Below, piece by piece: positions 49,390-61,476 of a stretch of DNA of 64,000 nucleotides. Numbering within the stretch: position 1 is the stretch's first letter; each line of letters starts with the position of its first letter. Location of the stretch: positions 52,337,948 to 52,401,947 of the forward strand of contig JASEVX010000013.1 in assembly GCA_031761405.1 (NCBI GenBank), written 5' to 3'. Source of the stretch: Serripes groenlandicus (lineage: Eukaryota; Mollusca; Bivalvia; Cardiida; Cardiidae). Both the position numbers and the translations under genes were made by a program. The notes under the pieces are model-generated. The model was given only the letters and a program-made list of their open reading frames with translations. It ran no database searches and was not told the origin of the DNA.

Positions 49390-52300
49390 TACAGTTAGTC
49401 ACCCAGTGACCTCACATAAGTGTTCTGTCCTCTGATATAACTGAAATACCACAGAGTGATATAACTGAAATACCACAGAAATGTATCTGTTTTCTATGTA
49501 ATTTATTGTGAAATCCATTTTTCTGTGTGAAATTGTATAATCTATACAATAGAAATGGTAAAATTTAAATTGGTATACATTCATTGTAACAAAAAAAATT
49601 CTTATACTTTACTGGTAATAAAATTACACATATTTTCATGAACTGCTGTTCAAAATAAAAACCTATACTGTAGTTTAATGGTAAAACACCTGGTCTAACA
49701 AGAGTTCTAAGATCAAATCTCAGCAGGTACATGTTTTGAAAGAAGCAACTAAACTTAACAATGTATACATGAAACAATTATGTTGTGGGGAGTTGTCTTA
49801 CTTAAACACTTATTACATTTTTATCCAGACTTCTAGTGAAAATAGTTTACTCCCTGTACCCTTTTCAAAAGCTTTTATAATTGAGCAATAACAATTTAAA
49901 CAAGAGGGCCATGATGGCCCTGGATCGCTCACCTTAATTATACAATGTACTGCAATGCAAAACACATCAAGACAATTATTCTGAACGCAACCTCCACAGT
50001 GTTTCCTTCATTTGGCCTAGTGATCTATCTTTTTTTACCTGATATGACCCATATTCCAACATGGACTAGATATCATCAAGACAACATTCTGACAAAGTTT
50101 TAACTTGCTCAAAGTAAAAATGCAGCCTCCGGAGTTTGAACAATATTTTCCTTTATTGACCTAGTTTCTGATCCAATATGACCCATATTCGAACTTGACC
50201 TAGATATAATTCAGACAAACATTCTGACCAAATTTCAAGCTGCTGAAACACAAAATGCGGCATCCAAAGTGTTCACAAGATTTTCCTTCAATTTGATCTA
50301 ATTAAATATGCAGTATCCAGAGTGTTAACAAGATTACCCTTCAATTCGGCCTAGTGACCTAGTTTTTAACCCGGCATGACCCATATCCGAACTTGGCCTA
50401 GATATCATTTAGACAAACATTCTGACCAAATTTCAAGCTGCTGAAGCAAAAATTGCGGCATCCAAAGTGTTAACAAGATTTTCCTTCAATTTGACCTAGT
50501 GACCTAGTTTTTGACCCGGCATGACCCATATTCGAACTTGGTTTAGATATCATTCAGCTCAACATTCTGACAAAATTTCAAGCCGCTGAAGCAAAAGATG
50601 CGGCTTCTACAGAGTTAACAAGATTTCCCCTCAATTTGGCCTAGTGACCTAGTTTCTGATCCAATATGACCCATATTTGAACTTGAACTAGATATCTTTA
50701 AGACAAACATTCTGACCAAATTTCAAGCTGCTGAAGCAAAAAATGTGGCATCAAAAGTGTTAACAAGATTTTCCTTCAATTTGACCTAGTGACCTAGTTT
50801 TTGACCCGGCATAACCCATATTCGAACTTGACCTAGATATTTTTAAGACAAACATTTTGACAAAATTTCAAACTGCTGAAGCAAAAATTGCAGCCTCTGG
50901 AGTGTTAACAAGATTTTCCTTCAATTTGACCTAGTGACCTACTTTTTGACCCGATGTGACCCATGTTCGAACTAGACCTACATATCATCAAGACAAACAT
51001 TCTGATAAAGTTTCAACATGGTCAAGTTGAAAATGTGGCCTCCAGAGTGTTAACAAGATTTCCCTTCAATTCGACCTAGTGACCTAGTTTTTGACCTCAT
51101 ATGGCCCAGTTTCGAACTTGTCCAAGATTTTATGGAGATGAACGTTCTGATAAACTTTCATGAAGATTGGATGCAAAATGTAGCCCGTAGAGTGTTAACA
51201 AGCTCAAATGTTGACGACACACGACGGACGACGCACGGACGCCGGACAAAATGTGATCACAATAGCTCACCTTGCACTTCGTGCATAGGTGAGCTAAAAA
51301 GGAATGGTTATCAACATTGATAACTCTGAGAATCTGTACAATTGTTCAAGGTTTGATCCAGCTTTGATAACCGTTCTAATATATCAAAGTTTTAAAGAAA
51401 TTTATACATCACATTTTTATAATAGAGCAATTTCAACATGATCACTAACAATGTTAAATTATTGCAAATTCTTCTGGAAAATCCATTTCTCTGTTTGTAC
51501 TTTTTATAACTTCTTTATTTGCTATAAACATACTGTTTATTGTTTTATGCAATAAAATGTATATTGAATATATTGATCAGATCTTTCGTTATCCATTTTT
51601 TTTTTTCAAACAACACATTTCAGATACATGTATATATAATCAGTAACTGTTGTTGACACTAAGTCTGGTACTTATTAACAAATAATCTGATGCTGTTTTA
51701 CAAATTAAAAACCAGAAAAGGAGATAGGTGTTCAAAGTGAAAATGTTGTTGAATAGGAACATATTGTTCATTTTGGATATGTTCAATTTGGATCAATTAC
51801 ACCATTCCGACATTCGGATTAGTCACAGAAATCAAATAATTTAACTTGACAAGGGGCTAAACTTTACCCTTTCCAACATACATCATTATAAATGGGACTT
51901 TTGAAAATATTTGTTCAAAAATTACAGTTTTCTCAGTCTGTATGCATAGTGTTCTCATCTTAAATTTTCTCAAGATTATATACATTCAGCCAGATCATGC
52001 AAAGTTAGCCATCTGCCTTGGAAGATTGTTGTGTGGAGTATTTTAGTATTCTAGAAAGCCAGGGGAAAATGTTAGGTGAACTGAAGTACCATTGAAAGTA
52101 ATGTTAAACGCAAGTCATTCAATCAACCATGGTAAGAGTCATTTTCCAATTATATGTATTACTAGTTTACAAATAACTGGCATTTGTAAAAATAAATCAG
52201 AACATTCTTCAATACCTTCTACTGTTGTTTTCCATCAACATCCTTGGAAATCTTACAGTCTGTTACAATCCTGACCTAATAAAAAATAAAACAGATATAT

Positions 52301-52570
52301 ATGTACAAATTAAACTTAAATGCATGCTAAGTTTCGTTTTTTTTCAATATGTTTTTCAAATTCTGTTTTTGTAAGTTCTATCTACAATTTGCCTATTAAT
52401 TTGTTTCTTGTTCAATGGGGGACTGAGACAGTGTTTAATCAATTTGTTCTTTCACACGACCTAGGCTTTGCCTATTAACATATTATGACACATATAAATC
52501 AAATTAAACTTTGTATTTATTGCTTAATAATGACCAGACTCTACCAGTGTCCGTGTCCACGCATATGATA
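49390..52570 (+). repeat. Composite repeat block, copy 1 (order A-B-C-D), interrupted
   Basis: Segments A (49390-49896 and 51296-51640), B (51641-51820), C (51821-52134) and D (52135-52540) recur in the block at 54.6-59.3 kb. A contains a tRNA-like stretch (TAGTTTAATGGTAAAAC, then GATCAAATCTC) at about 49,671-49,730. A is split by a 1.4-kb tandem-core element. Confidence 0.85.
49898..51295 (+). mobile_element. Tandem-core (pearl/Helentron-like) element, complete, with known empty site
   Basis: Starts CAAGAGGGCCATGATGGCCC (short hairpin) and ends with AATAGCTCACC, then hairpin TGCACTTCGTGCA, then AGGTGAGCT. In between lie about eight tandem copies of a roughly 160-bp unit (GACCTAGTGACCTAGTTTTT, CGAACTTGACCTAGATAT, ATTCTGACCAAATTTCAAGC) and a CGACGGACGACGCACGGACG tract. 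Bivalve pearl and Helentron-associated elements have such conserved flanks around tandem cores. The uninterrupted paralogue at 55,114-55,126 gives the empty site. Confidence 0.8.
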
Positions 52571-53635
52571 CGTGTGAAAGCTTGAGCCGAAGGCTCGAGC
52601 GAAGCACGCCTATAGGTTACACTTACGAACACATCATACGAGATCAAAACAACGAGAATTCAGTACAATCTTACTGTTTTTCACATATCAAATCTCAACC
52701 CCATAGCACTTTTTTTCGGCCATTTTGCTTCCGGTCTTACTGGTGAATGTAGAGCGCCTATGTAATAGAGAGTGAGAGCGCCTATGTAATAGAGATTGCC
52801 AAATGTGACGTCATTGCAACGAAAAGTAACGTCATTGTAAGGCAAGTAATAAATAAATAACAAAAGGAAAACGACAGGAATGGTAGGAAAAGATAGTTTG
52901 ACTCGTCACAAATGGATTTCATTCACTGGAAGGACTTTATGAAGGCTAAGTCGACTATTCTTTTGTACCTGTCATCATTATTTCATGGATTTTATATCTT
53001 TGCAATATAGAGAAGCAATAAACACTTGAAAATGATTGTAAATAATTTCAACGGAAGTTATCGTTCGTTACACTGGCCTCGGATATTATTTTAACTGAAA
53101 AGGACGAACAATTCTGTTTCTGTATCGGCATAGCTTCATTTCAAGGTTAGCTATTTATTATATCAATAATTTGCTTAAAAATATAACTTCATTTCTAAAT
53201 TATTTGTTATATCTGTTGGGAACGATCCACGATGCTTTCGTCACATCGCGTGACGTCACATGGTGTGTATCGTTTATGACTGTATCTGTCATTTGAAGCC
53301 GAAGCCGTCTTGTCAAATGTTGACTCCACTCAAGAAAATAGCTATTAAAACTATCATATCTTCGACTGTCTAGTTGTATTGACTTTAAGACGTTTATCTA
53401 TTTATTGCAGTAAATGTAGCAAACAAACAAAACTACAGTCAATTTCAAATTATTTGCCTTCAATTTACATTATTTTTTTACATTGTACAGTTTAACAGTT
53501 TATGTCTATGACCTAGTCTTTGTCAAATCATGAAAGTATGACCAGAATCAGTTCACCCTGATTTTGGGGTATACATAGTAAATGTCTTAATGTCTATATC
53601 CTCCAACCTGAAAGAGAGGAAAACACTTTCATGCC
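52570..53635. other. Unassigned region between composite repeat and tandem array
   Basis: Contains GCTTGAGCCGAAGGCTCGAG (palindromic), a 22-bp direct repeat AGCGCCTATGTAATAGAGA at 52,752 and 52,779, and two TGACGTCA-like motifs. No coding signal. Confidence 0.45.
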
Positions 53636-54180
53636 TTCAAATGAGTCTATTGTTTTAAAGAAATGATGTTATATGTGGACTATCAGTAAAACACATAACT
53701 TTTCTTTTAATAGGCTGAATTTCTAGTAGTTTCATATTTTTTTTTATCCAAAATTTGTTTATTGATCAAACTCAAATGAGTCCATTGTTTTAAAGGAATG
53801 ATGTCATATGTGGGCTATCAATAAAACACATTACTTTTCTTTCATCAGGCTGAATTTCTAGTAGATTTATCTTTTTTTTATCCAAAATGTGTTTATTGAT
53901 CAAACTCAAATGAGTCCATTGTTTTAAAGAAATGATTATATATGTGGACTATCAGTAAAACACATTACTTGTCTTTCAACAGGCTGCATTTCTAGTAGAT
54001 TCATCTTTTTTTTAACCAAAATGTGTTTATTGATCAAACTCAAATGAGTCATGATTGTTTAAAAGAAATGATGTCATATGGGGGCTATCAGTAAAACACT
54101 TTACTTTTCTTTCAACAGGCTGAATTTCTAGTAGTTTCCTTCTTTTTTTTTTTATCCAAAATGTGTTTATTGATCAGATT
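53636..54180 (+). repeat. Tandem array, about four 135-bp units
   Basis: GCTGAATTTCTAGTAG recurs at about 53714, 53849, 53983 and 54118, each followed by a T-run and TTTATTGATCAAACTCAAAT. Units are highly similar, so amplification is recent. Confidence 0.92.
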
Positions 54181-55723
54181 GGACAAACTTGGTACTAAGA
54201 ATTTAAACATTATTTTCACTAGGTTATTTTAAATACTCTGCATGTATGTATTCAAACAATATTTGAAAAAGATTCAACATCTATTGACAGCACTATTTTC
54301 ATACTTGGGAGCACAACAACCAATGATGTCATAGAACTCTTCAAATTGAAGAGCAAATGCAAAATAAAAGCCTTTTACGGTCACCGATTTAGGTCCGTCT
54401 ATGAAACAGGGCAATGTACACTAACTATATCAAACTCAAATAAGGTAAAAAACAAACTGAGCATTGAAATCTGTAGATAAAGAGGATCAATCTCTTTTTA
54501 AATTCAACAAACACTCAAAATACTTTTTATTCAAATAAATTTGTATAAACATTTTGGTTGAACAATAAAGAAAACGTAATCTGTTTTTCAACAGAAAAAG
54601 GCTATAAGGCAGTTCATAATTAATGTCAGTTATGTTAGTCACCCAGTGACCTCACATAAGTGTTCTGTCCTCTGATATAACTGAAATACCACAGAAATGT
54701 ATCTGTTTTCTATGTAATTTATTGTGAACAATTAATCCATTTTTCTGTGTGAAATTGTATAATCTATACAATAGAAATGGTAAAATTTAAATTGGTATAC
54801 ATTCATTGTAACAAAAAAATTCTTATACTTTACTGGTAATAAAAGTACACATATTTTCATGAACTGCTGCTCAAAATAAAAACCTATACTGTAGTTTAAT
54901 GGTAAAACACCTGGTCTAACAAGAGTTCTAAGATCAAATCTCAGCAGGTACATGTTTTGAAAGAGGCAACTAAACTTAACAATGTATACATGAAACAATT
55001 ATGTTGTGGGGAGTTGTCTTACTTAAACACTTATTACATTTTTATCCAGGCTTCTAGTGAAAATAGTTTACTCCCTGTACCCTTTTCAAAAGCTTTTATA
55101 ATTGAGCAATAACAATTAAAAAAAGGAATGGTTATCAACATTGATAACTCTGAGAATCTGTACATGTTCAAGGATTGATCCAGCTTTGATAACCGTTCTA
55201 ATATCAAAGTTTTAACGAAATTTATACATCATATTTTTATAATAGAGCAATTTTAACATGATCACTAACAATGTTAAATTATTGCAAATTCTTCTGGAAA
55301 ATCCATTTCTCTGTTTGTACTTTTTATAATTTCTTTATTTGCTATAAACATACTGTTTATTGTTTTATGCAATAAAATGTATATTGAATATATTGATCAG
55401 ATCTTATATTATCCATTTTTTTTTCAAACAACATATTTCAGATACATGTATATATATAATTACCATGGTTGATTGAATGACTTGCGCTTAACATTACTCC
55501 ACACAACAATCTTACAAGGCAGATGGCTAACTTTGCATGATCTGGCTGAATGTATAATCTTGAGACAATTTAAGATGACTGAGAAAAATGTAATTTTTGA
55601 CAAATATTTTCAAAAGTCCCATTTATAATGATGTATGTTGGAAAGGTTAAAGTTTAGCCGGCCTTGTCTGATGTAAATTACTTGATTTCTGTGACTAATC
55701 CGAATGAGATTCACTTATGGTTG

Positions 55724-55952
55724 AGTAGTGAGTTTCGAGTTAGAAAAGTGAGTTTCGAGTTTTAAAAAAGTGAGTTTCGAGTTAGAAAAAGTGAGTTTCG
55801 AGTTTGAAAAAAAGTGAGTTTCGAGTTAGAAAAGTGAGTTTCGAGTTAGAAAAGTGAGTTTCATGTTAGAAAAGTGAGTTTCGAGTTAGAAAAAGTAAGT
55901 TTCTAGTTAAAAAAAAAATGAGTTTCGAGTTAAAAAAGTGAGTTTCGAGTAA
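55724..55952 (+). repeat. Minisatellite, about 11 units of GTGAGTTTCGAGTTAGAAAA
   Basis: Direct repeats of 19-24 bp, varying mainly in the A-run length. One unit has CATG for CGAG. Forms the left inverted terminus of the foldback-like element. Confidence 0.95.
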
Positions 55953-56302
55953 GATACTCTGGTGGATTGTAATCAACGTCGAACATGACCTGTTTTTATG
56001 GTATTAAACATTGGCACCAAAAACTACTTAAACAGTTAACCCCCCCTTCAAGAGTTATGTCCGGACACATTATTTTTTGTTACCAAAAACTGTTTAATGG
56101 AACTCATTCATGGATTGTTAGTTGCACCTTTTAAGATTATTTTACTTTATATTCCAAAACCGTTTTATTCTATTAGAGTATCCCGTACGCGCATAGTGGT
56201 AGCTACGTTCAAATCCCGCTCACACCAGAATATATTTTTACTGTTTTTATTGTTTTTCCGTACAAATTTGGCATCAAAGAGTAAGATAAGATAATTATAA
56301 AA

Positions 56303-56702
56303 CAAGAGCGCCGCGGAGCGAACGCCAACGCTTGTCTGTTCTTTCAAAGTCGATAATGGGCCATATCTTAATACATATTAAATCTTTAGTGATGTCCATT
56401 GCTATACATGTATGTATCGTCTATGGCAATGTGTGTATCAAGTTTCACTTGAATATCTTCTAGTTATATCTAGAGTAATGCTCCTTGCTATACATGTGCA
56501 TATTGTCTCTGGCAATGTATGTACCAAGTTTCATTCGATTATCTCGAACAGTTTTTGAGTTATGGACCAAGGTTAAAGTTTTTGCAGTTTTTGCAATTTT
56601 TTGCACGACGACTCCCAAAGACGAGCGCGCCGACGACAACGACGACGCCAAGGCTATGACAATAGCTCGACTTTTTAACGAATTATTTTTTCTCAAAAAA
56701 TA
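56303..56702. mobile_element. Interspersed element, CAAGAGCGCC start and AATAGCTCG end
   Basis: Begins ACAAGAGCGCCGCGGAGCG and ends with a GACGACAACGACGACG stretch then GACAATAGCTCGAC, paralleling the ends of the tandem-core elements at 35.7 and 49.9 kb. Inside are two diverged copies of a roughly 110-bp unit (GCTATACATGT..GGCAATGTNTGTA..CAAGTTTCA). Confidence 0.6.
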
Positions 56703-57224
56703 ATATAGTTAACGCGATCGTTTTTCTTTCCGGAAGTCACGGTTAAACTACACTTCCGCTTAGGATACACATTCGCTGCACCTAAATAGTCCTAGTATTT
56801 TTTCGATATTAAAATGACTTCTACGTGTTATTTCAATACAGTGAAGTCATAATTATACTATCGAATCATCATAGATAATCAATTTTCTAGAAAATATCAA
56901 ATTAACAGTACGCGCATATATATTTCATTTGTCGGCAGGTACGTATAAGCCACGAGTATGAATTTTAGTCGTATGACCATTCAATAGAAGTCGACCCCAC
57001 GCTGTATAGAACAATGTTAATCTCACAAATATGCCACTACGCAGAGCTCAGTGAAATAGTCAGTGTGCATTTTAAACGCTCGCATCGACGTTGTTTCTCC
57101 TTTTTCCAACATGATAACGATGATCAAAGAGGCTTTCTAATTATAGATCATGGTTTACATACGCGCGCATTCAGTTAGCTTAATATATATACGAAAGTAA
57201 CGCTCAAAGTTGTATCAAAGTACC

Positions 57225-57300
57225 GTGGTGCAATGGAGAGCGTGTAGAACTACTAATCATGGACTACTTATGGACGCGAGTTCGAATCCTAATAGGAAAT
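57225..57300 (+). other. tRNA-like sequence, likely a SINE-head remnant
   Basis: An A-box-like TGGTGCAATGGAGAGCG and a good B box GAGTTCGAATCC are spaced as in a tRNA with a long variable region. The acceptor ends do not pair, so a functional tRNA is unlikely. Confidence 0.4.
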
Positions 57301-58386
57301 GTTCTTTTTTTTATTTTTTAATTCTTATTTTATGCGATTTGTTAAACATTATAGATTTATAATAATTAATTCACTCACATGAAACATAATATAAGCCGAA
57401 ATCCTGGATTCGCCCCTGGTGACGAAAACAAATCGAACTAACAATGTAAATCTCACAAATATGCCATGGGTGTTTTGACAGACTTTACGCAGAGCTCAGT
57501 GAAAGAGTTAGTGTGCATGTTAAACGCTCGCATCGCCGTTGAAATGCTACATTTACTAAAACTGTCAACTGATAAAAAAAAATCTCTGGACAAAAATATT
57601 AATAATAATAAAATAGACTAAATTGTGCAATAGCATGATCAATTGCATTCATAAATTAGATTTTACAAATGTTCAAAATAATTCGTTACCAGTACTTCAG
57701 TACTTTGATTTTCTTCGGAAACAGACGCGCTAATAAGTGTTTCAGGTGCATTTTCAGTAACTGTGGGGCCAATCCAGGACGAGTCACTTTAAATCCGTTG
57801 TTTTGTTAAATTCTATATTGAAAAAGGGACCGTTCCGTCATAAATTGGTAGTTTGTTACCAAAGTCCAACTGTATTTTATGGTAACAATAAGATAGAGTT
57901 ATCGCACGGACAACAAATTCCAACTGACATAATGACATATACCGACCGACATGCTCATCTACATACTTTGTTTTGTGGGGGTATACAACTGCCAAAACAA
58001 CGATGTTAGTCAATATGTCAGGTTTACGTAATTATAGTTTGACATTTCTTTAAAGTATAAAACTGCGCCTTTGTTGTGTAGTCTTGCTGTGTTTGCCGTT
58101 GTCTCAGGCTTTTCAAAAAGGTCAAGTGTGACATTTAGAAAATTCAGATTTGGAAAGTACATGTACAGAATATTTTCAAACATCAAGGTGTCATATATTG
58201 GCGTCTATGTCAAATGCGGACAAACCGACTCGTATATGCGGGAGGTTACTAAGTATAATATAAATAGACTGGACACGATTAAACTCTACTAATCACATTA
58301 TAACGGAATATTTGGAATGTTTTCGAGAAACTTGCCTCGACCTCGACCTAATAGTTAATAATAATAATATTTGTCATGTTTTAAAT

Positions 58387-58806
58387 TTTCTAACTCGAAA
58401 CTCACTTTTTCTAACTCGAAACTCACTTTTACTAACTCGAAACTCACTTTTTCTAACTCGAAACTCACTTTTTACAACTCGATACTCACTTTTTACAACT
58501 CGATACTCACTTTTTTTTAAACTCGAAACTCACTTCCTACAACTCGAAACTCGCTTTTCTAACTCGAAACTCACTTTTTCTAACTCGAAACTCACTTTTA
58601 CTAACTCGAAACTCACTTTTTCTAACTCGAAACTCACTTTTTACAACTCGATACTCACTTTTTCTAACTCGAAACTCACTTTTTCTAACTCGAAACTCAC
58701 TTTTTCTAACTCGAAACTCACTTTTTACAACTCGATACTCACTTTTTTAAACTCGAAACTCACTTCTTACAACTCGAAACTCGCTTTTCTAACTCGAAAC
58801 TCACTA
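58387..58806 (-). repeat. Minisatellite, about 20 units, reverse orientation of the 55.7-kb array
   Basis: Units read AACTCGAAACTCACTTTTTC, the reverse complement of the left array. Variants (CGATACTCAC, CGAAACTCGC) recur in the same order, showing a higher-order period of about ten units. A 185-codon open frame crosses it but is only a repeat read-through. Confidence 0.95.
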
Positions 58807-59391
58807 CTAGAAAGAAAGAAATCCTCAATCCGAATACATTGTCGGAATGGTGTAATTGATCCAAAATGAACATATATCCAAAATGAACAATATGTTCCTA
58901 TTCAACAACATTTTCACTTTGAACACCTATCTCCTTTTCTGGTTTTTAATTTGTAAAACATGAAAACAGCATCAGATTAAGTCAGTTTTCAATTATATGT
59001 ATTACTAGTTTACAAATAACTGGCATTTGTAAAAATAAATCAGAACATTCTTCAATGCCTTCTAGTGTTGTTTTCCATCAACATCCTTGGAAATCTTACA
59101 GTCTATTACAATCCTGACCTAATAAAAAATAAAACAGATATATATGTACAAATTAAACTTAAATGCATGCTAAGTTTCGTTTTTTTCAATATGTTTTTCA
59201 AATTCTGTTTTTGTAACTTAAATTTCTACACTTTGCCTATTAATTTGTTTCTTGTTGGGGGACAGACAGTGCTTAATTAATTGTTCTTGCTTTCACACGA
59301 CCTAGGCTTTGCCTATTAACATATTTATAATTTCTATGTATTTGACTTTATTTGTGAATTTCGGCAAGTATACAGTGGCGCTGGTAAATAT

Positions 59392-61476
59392 ATGTACACC
59401 AAATGTGACCTTGAAGGCTTTTCTAGCGAATGGATGAATATCGACTGGGAAAAAGAATTTGAAAACTGTAGTGTTGAAGAAAGGTGGGAGACTTTTGCTA
59501 GTAAATTTCATGGAAATGTAAATAAATACGTCCCCAAGTCAAAACCTAAAAAAGGTAGTAAAACAAAACCACTATGGATGACGGGGGATACTCTTAAGCA
59601 TATAAAGGCCAAGAGACATGCCTGGAATAAGTATCTTGCTACGAGGAGACATATTGACTATGAAGAATACAAACATACACGCAATATAACAAACGAGCAT
59701 GTGAAAACTGCGAAAATTAACTATGAGAAAATGATATCTATGAAGGCCAAGACTGAACCAAAGCACTTTTGGAGATATGTTAAGAGCAAAACTAAGGTGA
59801 AAGGAGGTGTTTCAAACCTGAAAAATAGTGATGGGCAGTATATCAGTTCAAATAAACATAAAGCGGAACTACTAAATGACTTTTTTACGTCAGTATTTAC
59901 TAAAGAGAACTTAAACAATATTCCAGAGATAAATGAGAAAGATGTGGCCATAAAATTAGAAACTATCCAAATTAGTGAAACGGAGGTGTGTAAATTGTTA
60001 AAAAATCTTGATGTGAGCAAATCAATGGGTCCAGATGATATTCACCCATTCATACTGAAATCTATGGCTGATGTTTTTGTAACTCCAATAACTTTGATAT
60101 TTAAAAAGTCTATAGAATCAGGAACATTGCCTTCTGCATGGAAAAGTGCCAGGATTACACCGATATTTAAAAAAGGTAGCAAGGCTGAGCCAAGTAATTA
60201 CCGCCCAGTTAGTTTAACATCAATAGTGTGTAAAACTTTGGAAAAAATAGTCAGGAAACATATAATGGACCATTTATCAAGTAACAATTTGTTGTCTGAT
60301 GAGCAATACGGATTTAGATCAGGAAGATCATGTGCAACCCAGCTTCTCAATGTACTACAAGAATGGACAGACTATATTGAAGCTAACGAGAGTTGGGATA
60401 CTGTGTACTTAGACCTGGCCAAAGCCTTTGATAAAGTTAGCCATAAAAGGCTTATAAATAAAATATCGTCATTCGGTATAGGTGGAAACATTATATCATG
60501 GCTTCAAGATTTTCTAAGAGACCGTAAACAATGTGTGTCAATAAATAGTAATTCTTCAACCTGGAAAAGTGTGGACAGTGGGGTGCCACAGGGTAGCGTG
60601 CTAGGTCCAGTTATGTTTATTCTTTATGTAAATGATATCCCTGAACATGTAAAAAGCCTTGTGAAAATTTTTGCTGATGATACCAAACTGTACAGTTCGG
60701 CTGCAAATTATACTAAGCTACAAAATGATCTTGACTCTCTTGTGCAATGGGCAAACGATTGGGAATTGACTTTCAACGTTGATAAATGTAAGGTTATGCA
60801 CTATGGGCAAAGAAACAACAACCATGAATATACTATGGATGGTAAAGTCTTGAAGTCAGCTGATGAAGAGTGTGATCTGGGGGTAACATTCCAAAAAGAC
60901 ATGAAGTTTAGTAAACACATTGCTATGAAAATTAACAAGGCAAACAGCATTTTATCTCTCCTTCGTCGATCATTTAAATTTATAGACAAATATGCATTTA
61001 TTAAGCTGTACAAGGCACTAATTCGCCCACATGTGGAGTTCGCAAATGTAATATGGTATCCACACCTGCGAAAAGACATTGAAAGTGTTGAAAGACTTCA
61101 AATGAGAGCCACAAAACTAATCCCTGGGATCAAAGATTTGCCATATGAGGACCGTCTTCGGAAACTCCAGTTGCCATCACTAGCACACCGTAGGTTAAGG
61201 GGAGATGCAATACAAGCTTTTAAAATAATAAAGAGTATAGATGACAACAACAAAGAAAAATTCTTCAAATTGTCAACTTTATCAAACACACGAGGACACT
61301 CCTATAAGCTAGAAAAACCTAGATGTGTGACGAACTTTGCTTTAAACCAGTTTTCAAACCGTGTGATCAACTTATGGAACGCATTGCCGCAATGTGTTGT
61401 AGATGCAAAAACAGTTGAAGTTTTTAAAATATTACTGGACCGGCACTTTCCAGAAAATGTCAAATATAAGTTTTAA
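59392..61476 (+). mobile_element. 5'-truncated non-LTR retrotransposon (CR1/Jockey-type) with intact reverse transcriptase ORF
   Basis: An uninterrupted 694-codon frame. From the N-terminus it has the linker that normally follows the endonuclease (WMTGDTLKHIKAKRHAWNKY; FWRYVKSKTKVKGG), then RT motifs: SMGPDDIHPF, SARITPIFKKGSKAEPSNYR, PVSLTSIVCKTLEKI, YGFRSGRSCATQ, the first catalytic Asp in VYLDLAKAFDKVSH, GVPQGSVLGPVMFILYVNDI, the catalytic box FADDTKLY (Phe for the usual Tyr), and a family-typical C-terminus with LIRPHVEFANVIWYP and NLWNALPQCVV. The apurinic endonuclease domain is missing, so the copy is 5'-truncated, as is usual for target-primed insertion. The first Met is just the first in the open frame, not a proven start. 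Absence of stops indicates a young copy. Confidence 0.93.

Larger units (their letters stand above)
55953..58386. other. Interior of foldback-like element, no recognisable transposase
   Basis: Holds a nested interspersed element at about 56,303-56,700 and two tRNA-like promoter remnants (about 56,178-56,225 and 57,225-57,300). Short open frames at 57803-58009 and 58071-58292 match nothing I know. Confidence 0.5.
55706..58826. mobile_element. Foldback-like element with inverted minisatellite termini and 9-bp target duplication
   Basis: Two arrays of the same roughly 20-bp unit lie in opposite orientation at the two ends (55724-55952 and 58387-58806). The outermost bases also match as an inverted repeat (GAGATT..GTAGTGAGTTTCGAG on both sides). 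The element is flanked by AATCCGAAT at 55697-55705 and 58827-58835. The same sequence occurs once in the unoccupied paralogue near 51812-51822, confirming a 9-bp target duplication. Foldback elements of Drosophila and other Mutator-like elements have this structure and duplication length. The 2.4-kb interior shows no transposase, so it would be non-autonomous. Confidence 0.8.
54630..59320 (+). repeat. Composite repeat block, copy 2 (order A-C'-insert-B'-D)
   Basis: A (54630-55460) is uninterrupted here. C and B then follow in reverse orientation (C' 55461-55705, B' 58827-58975), separated by the foldback-like element. D (58976-59320) is again in direct orientation. D is further cut by the non-LTR retrotransposon after 59320. 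Confidence 0.85.

Noticed and set aside
58312..58869. 185-codon plus-strand open frame (repeated NSKLTF/TRNSL)
   Set aside because: It is a read-through of the 20-bp minisatellite; composition follows the repeat, not a protein family.
59392..61476. Host gene encoding a 694-residue protein
   Set aside because: All motifs are those of non-LTR reverse transcriptases, and the frame interrupts a repeat block.
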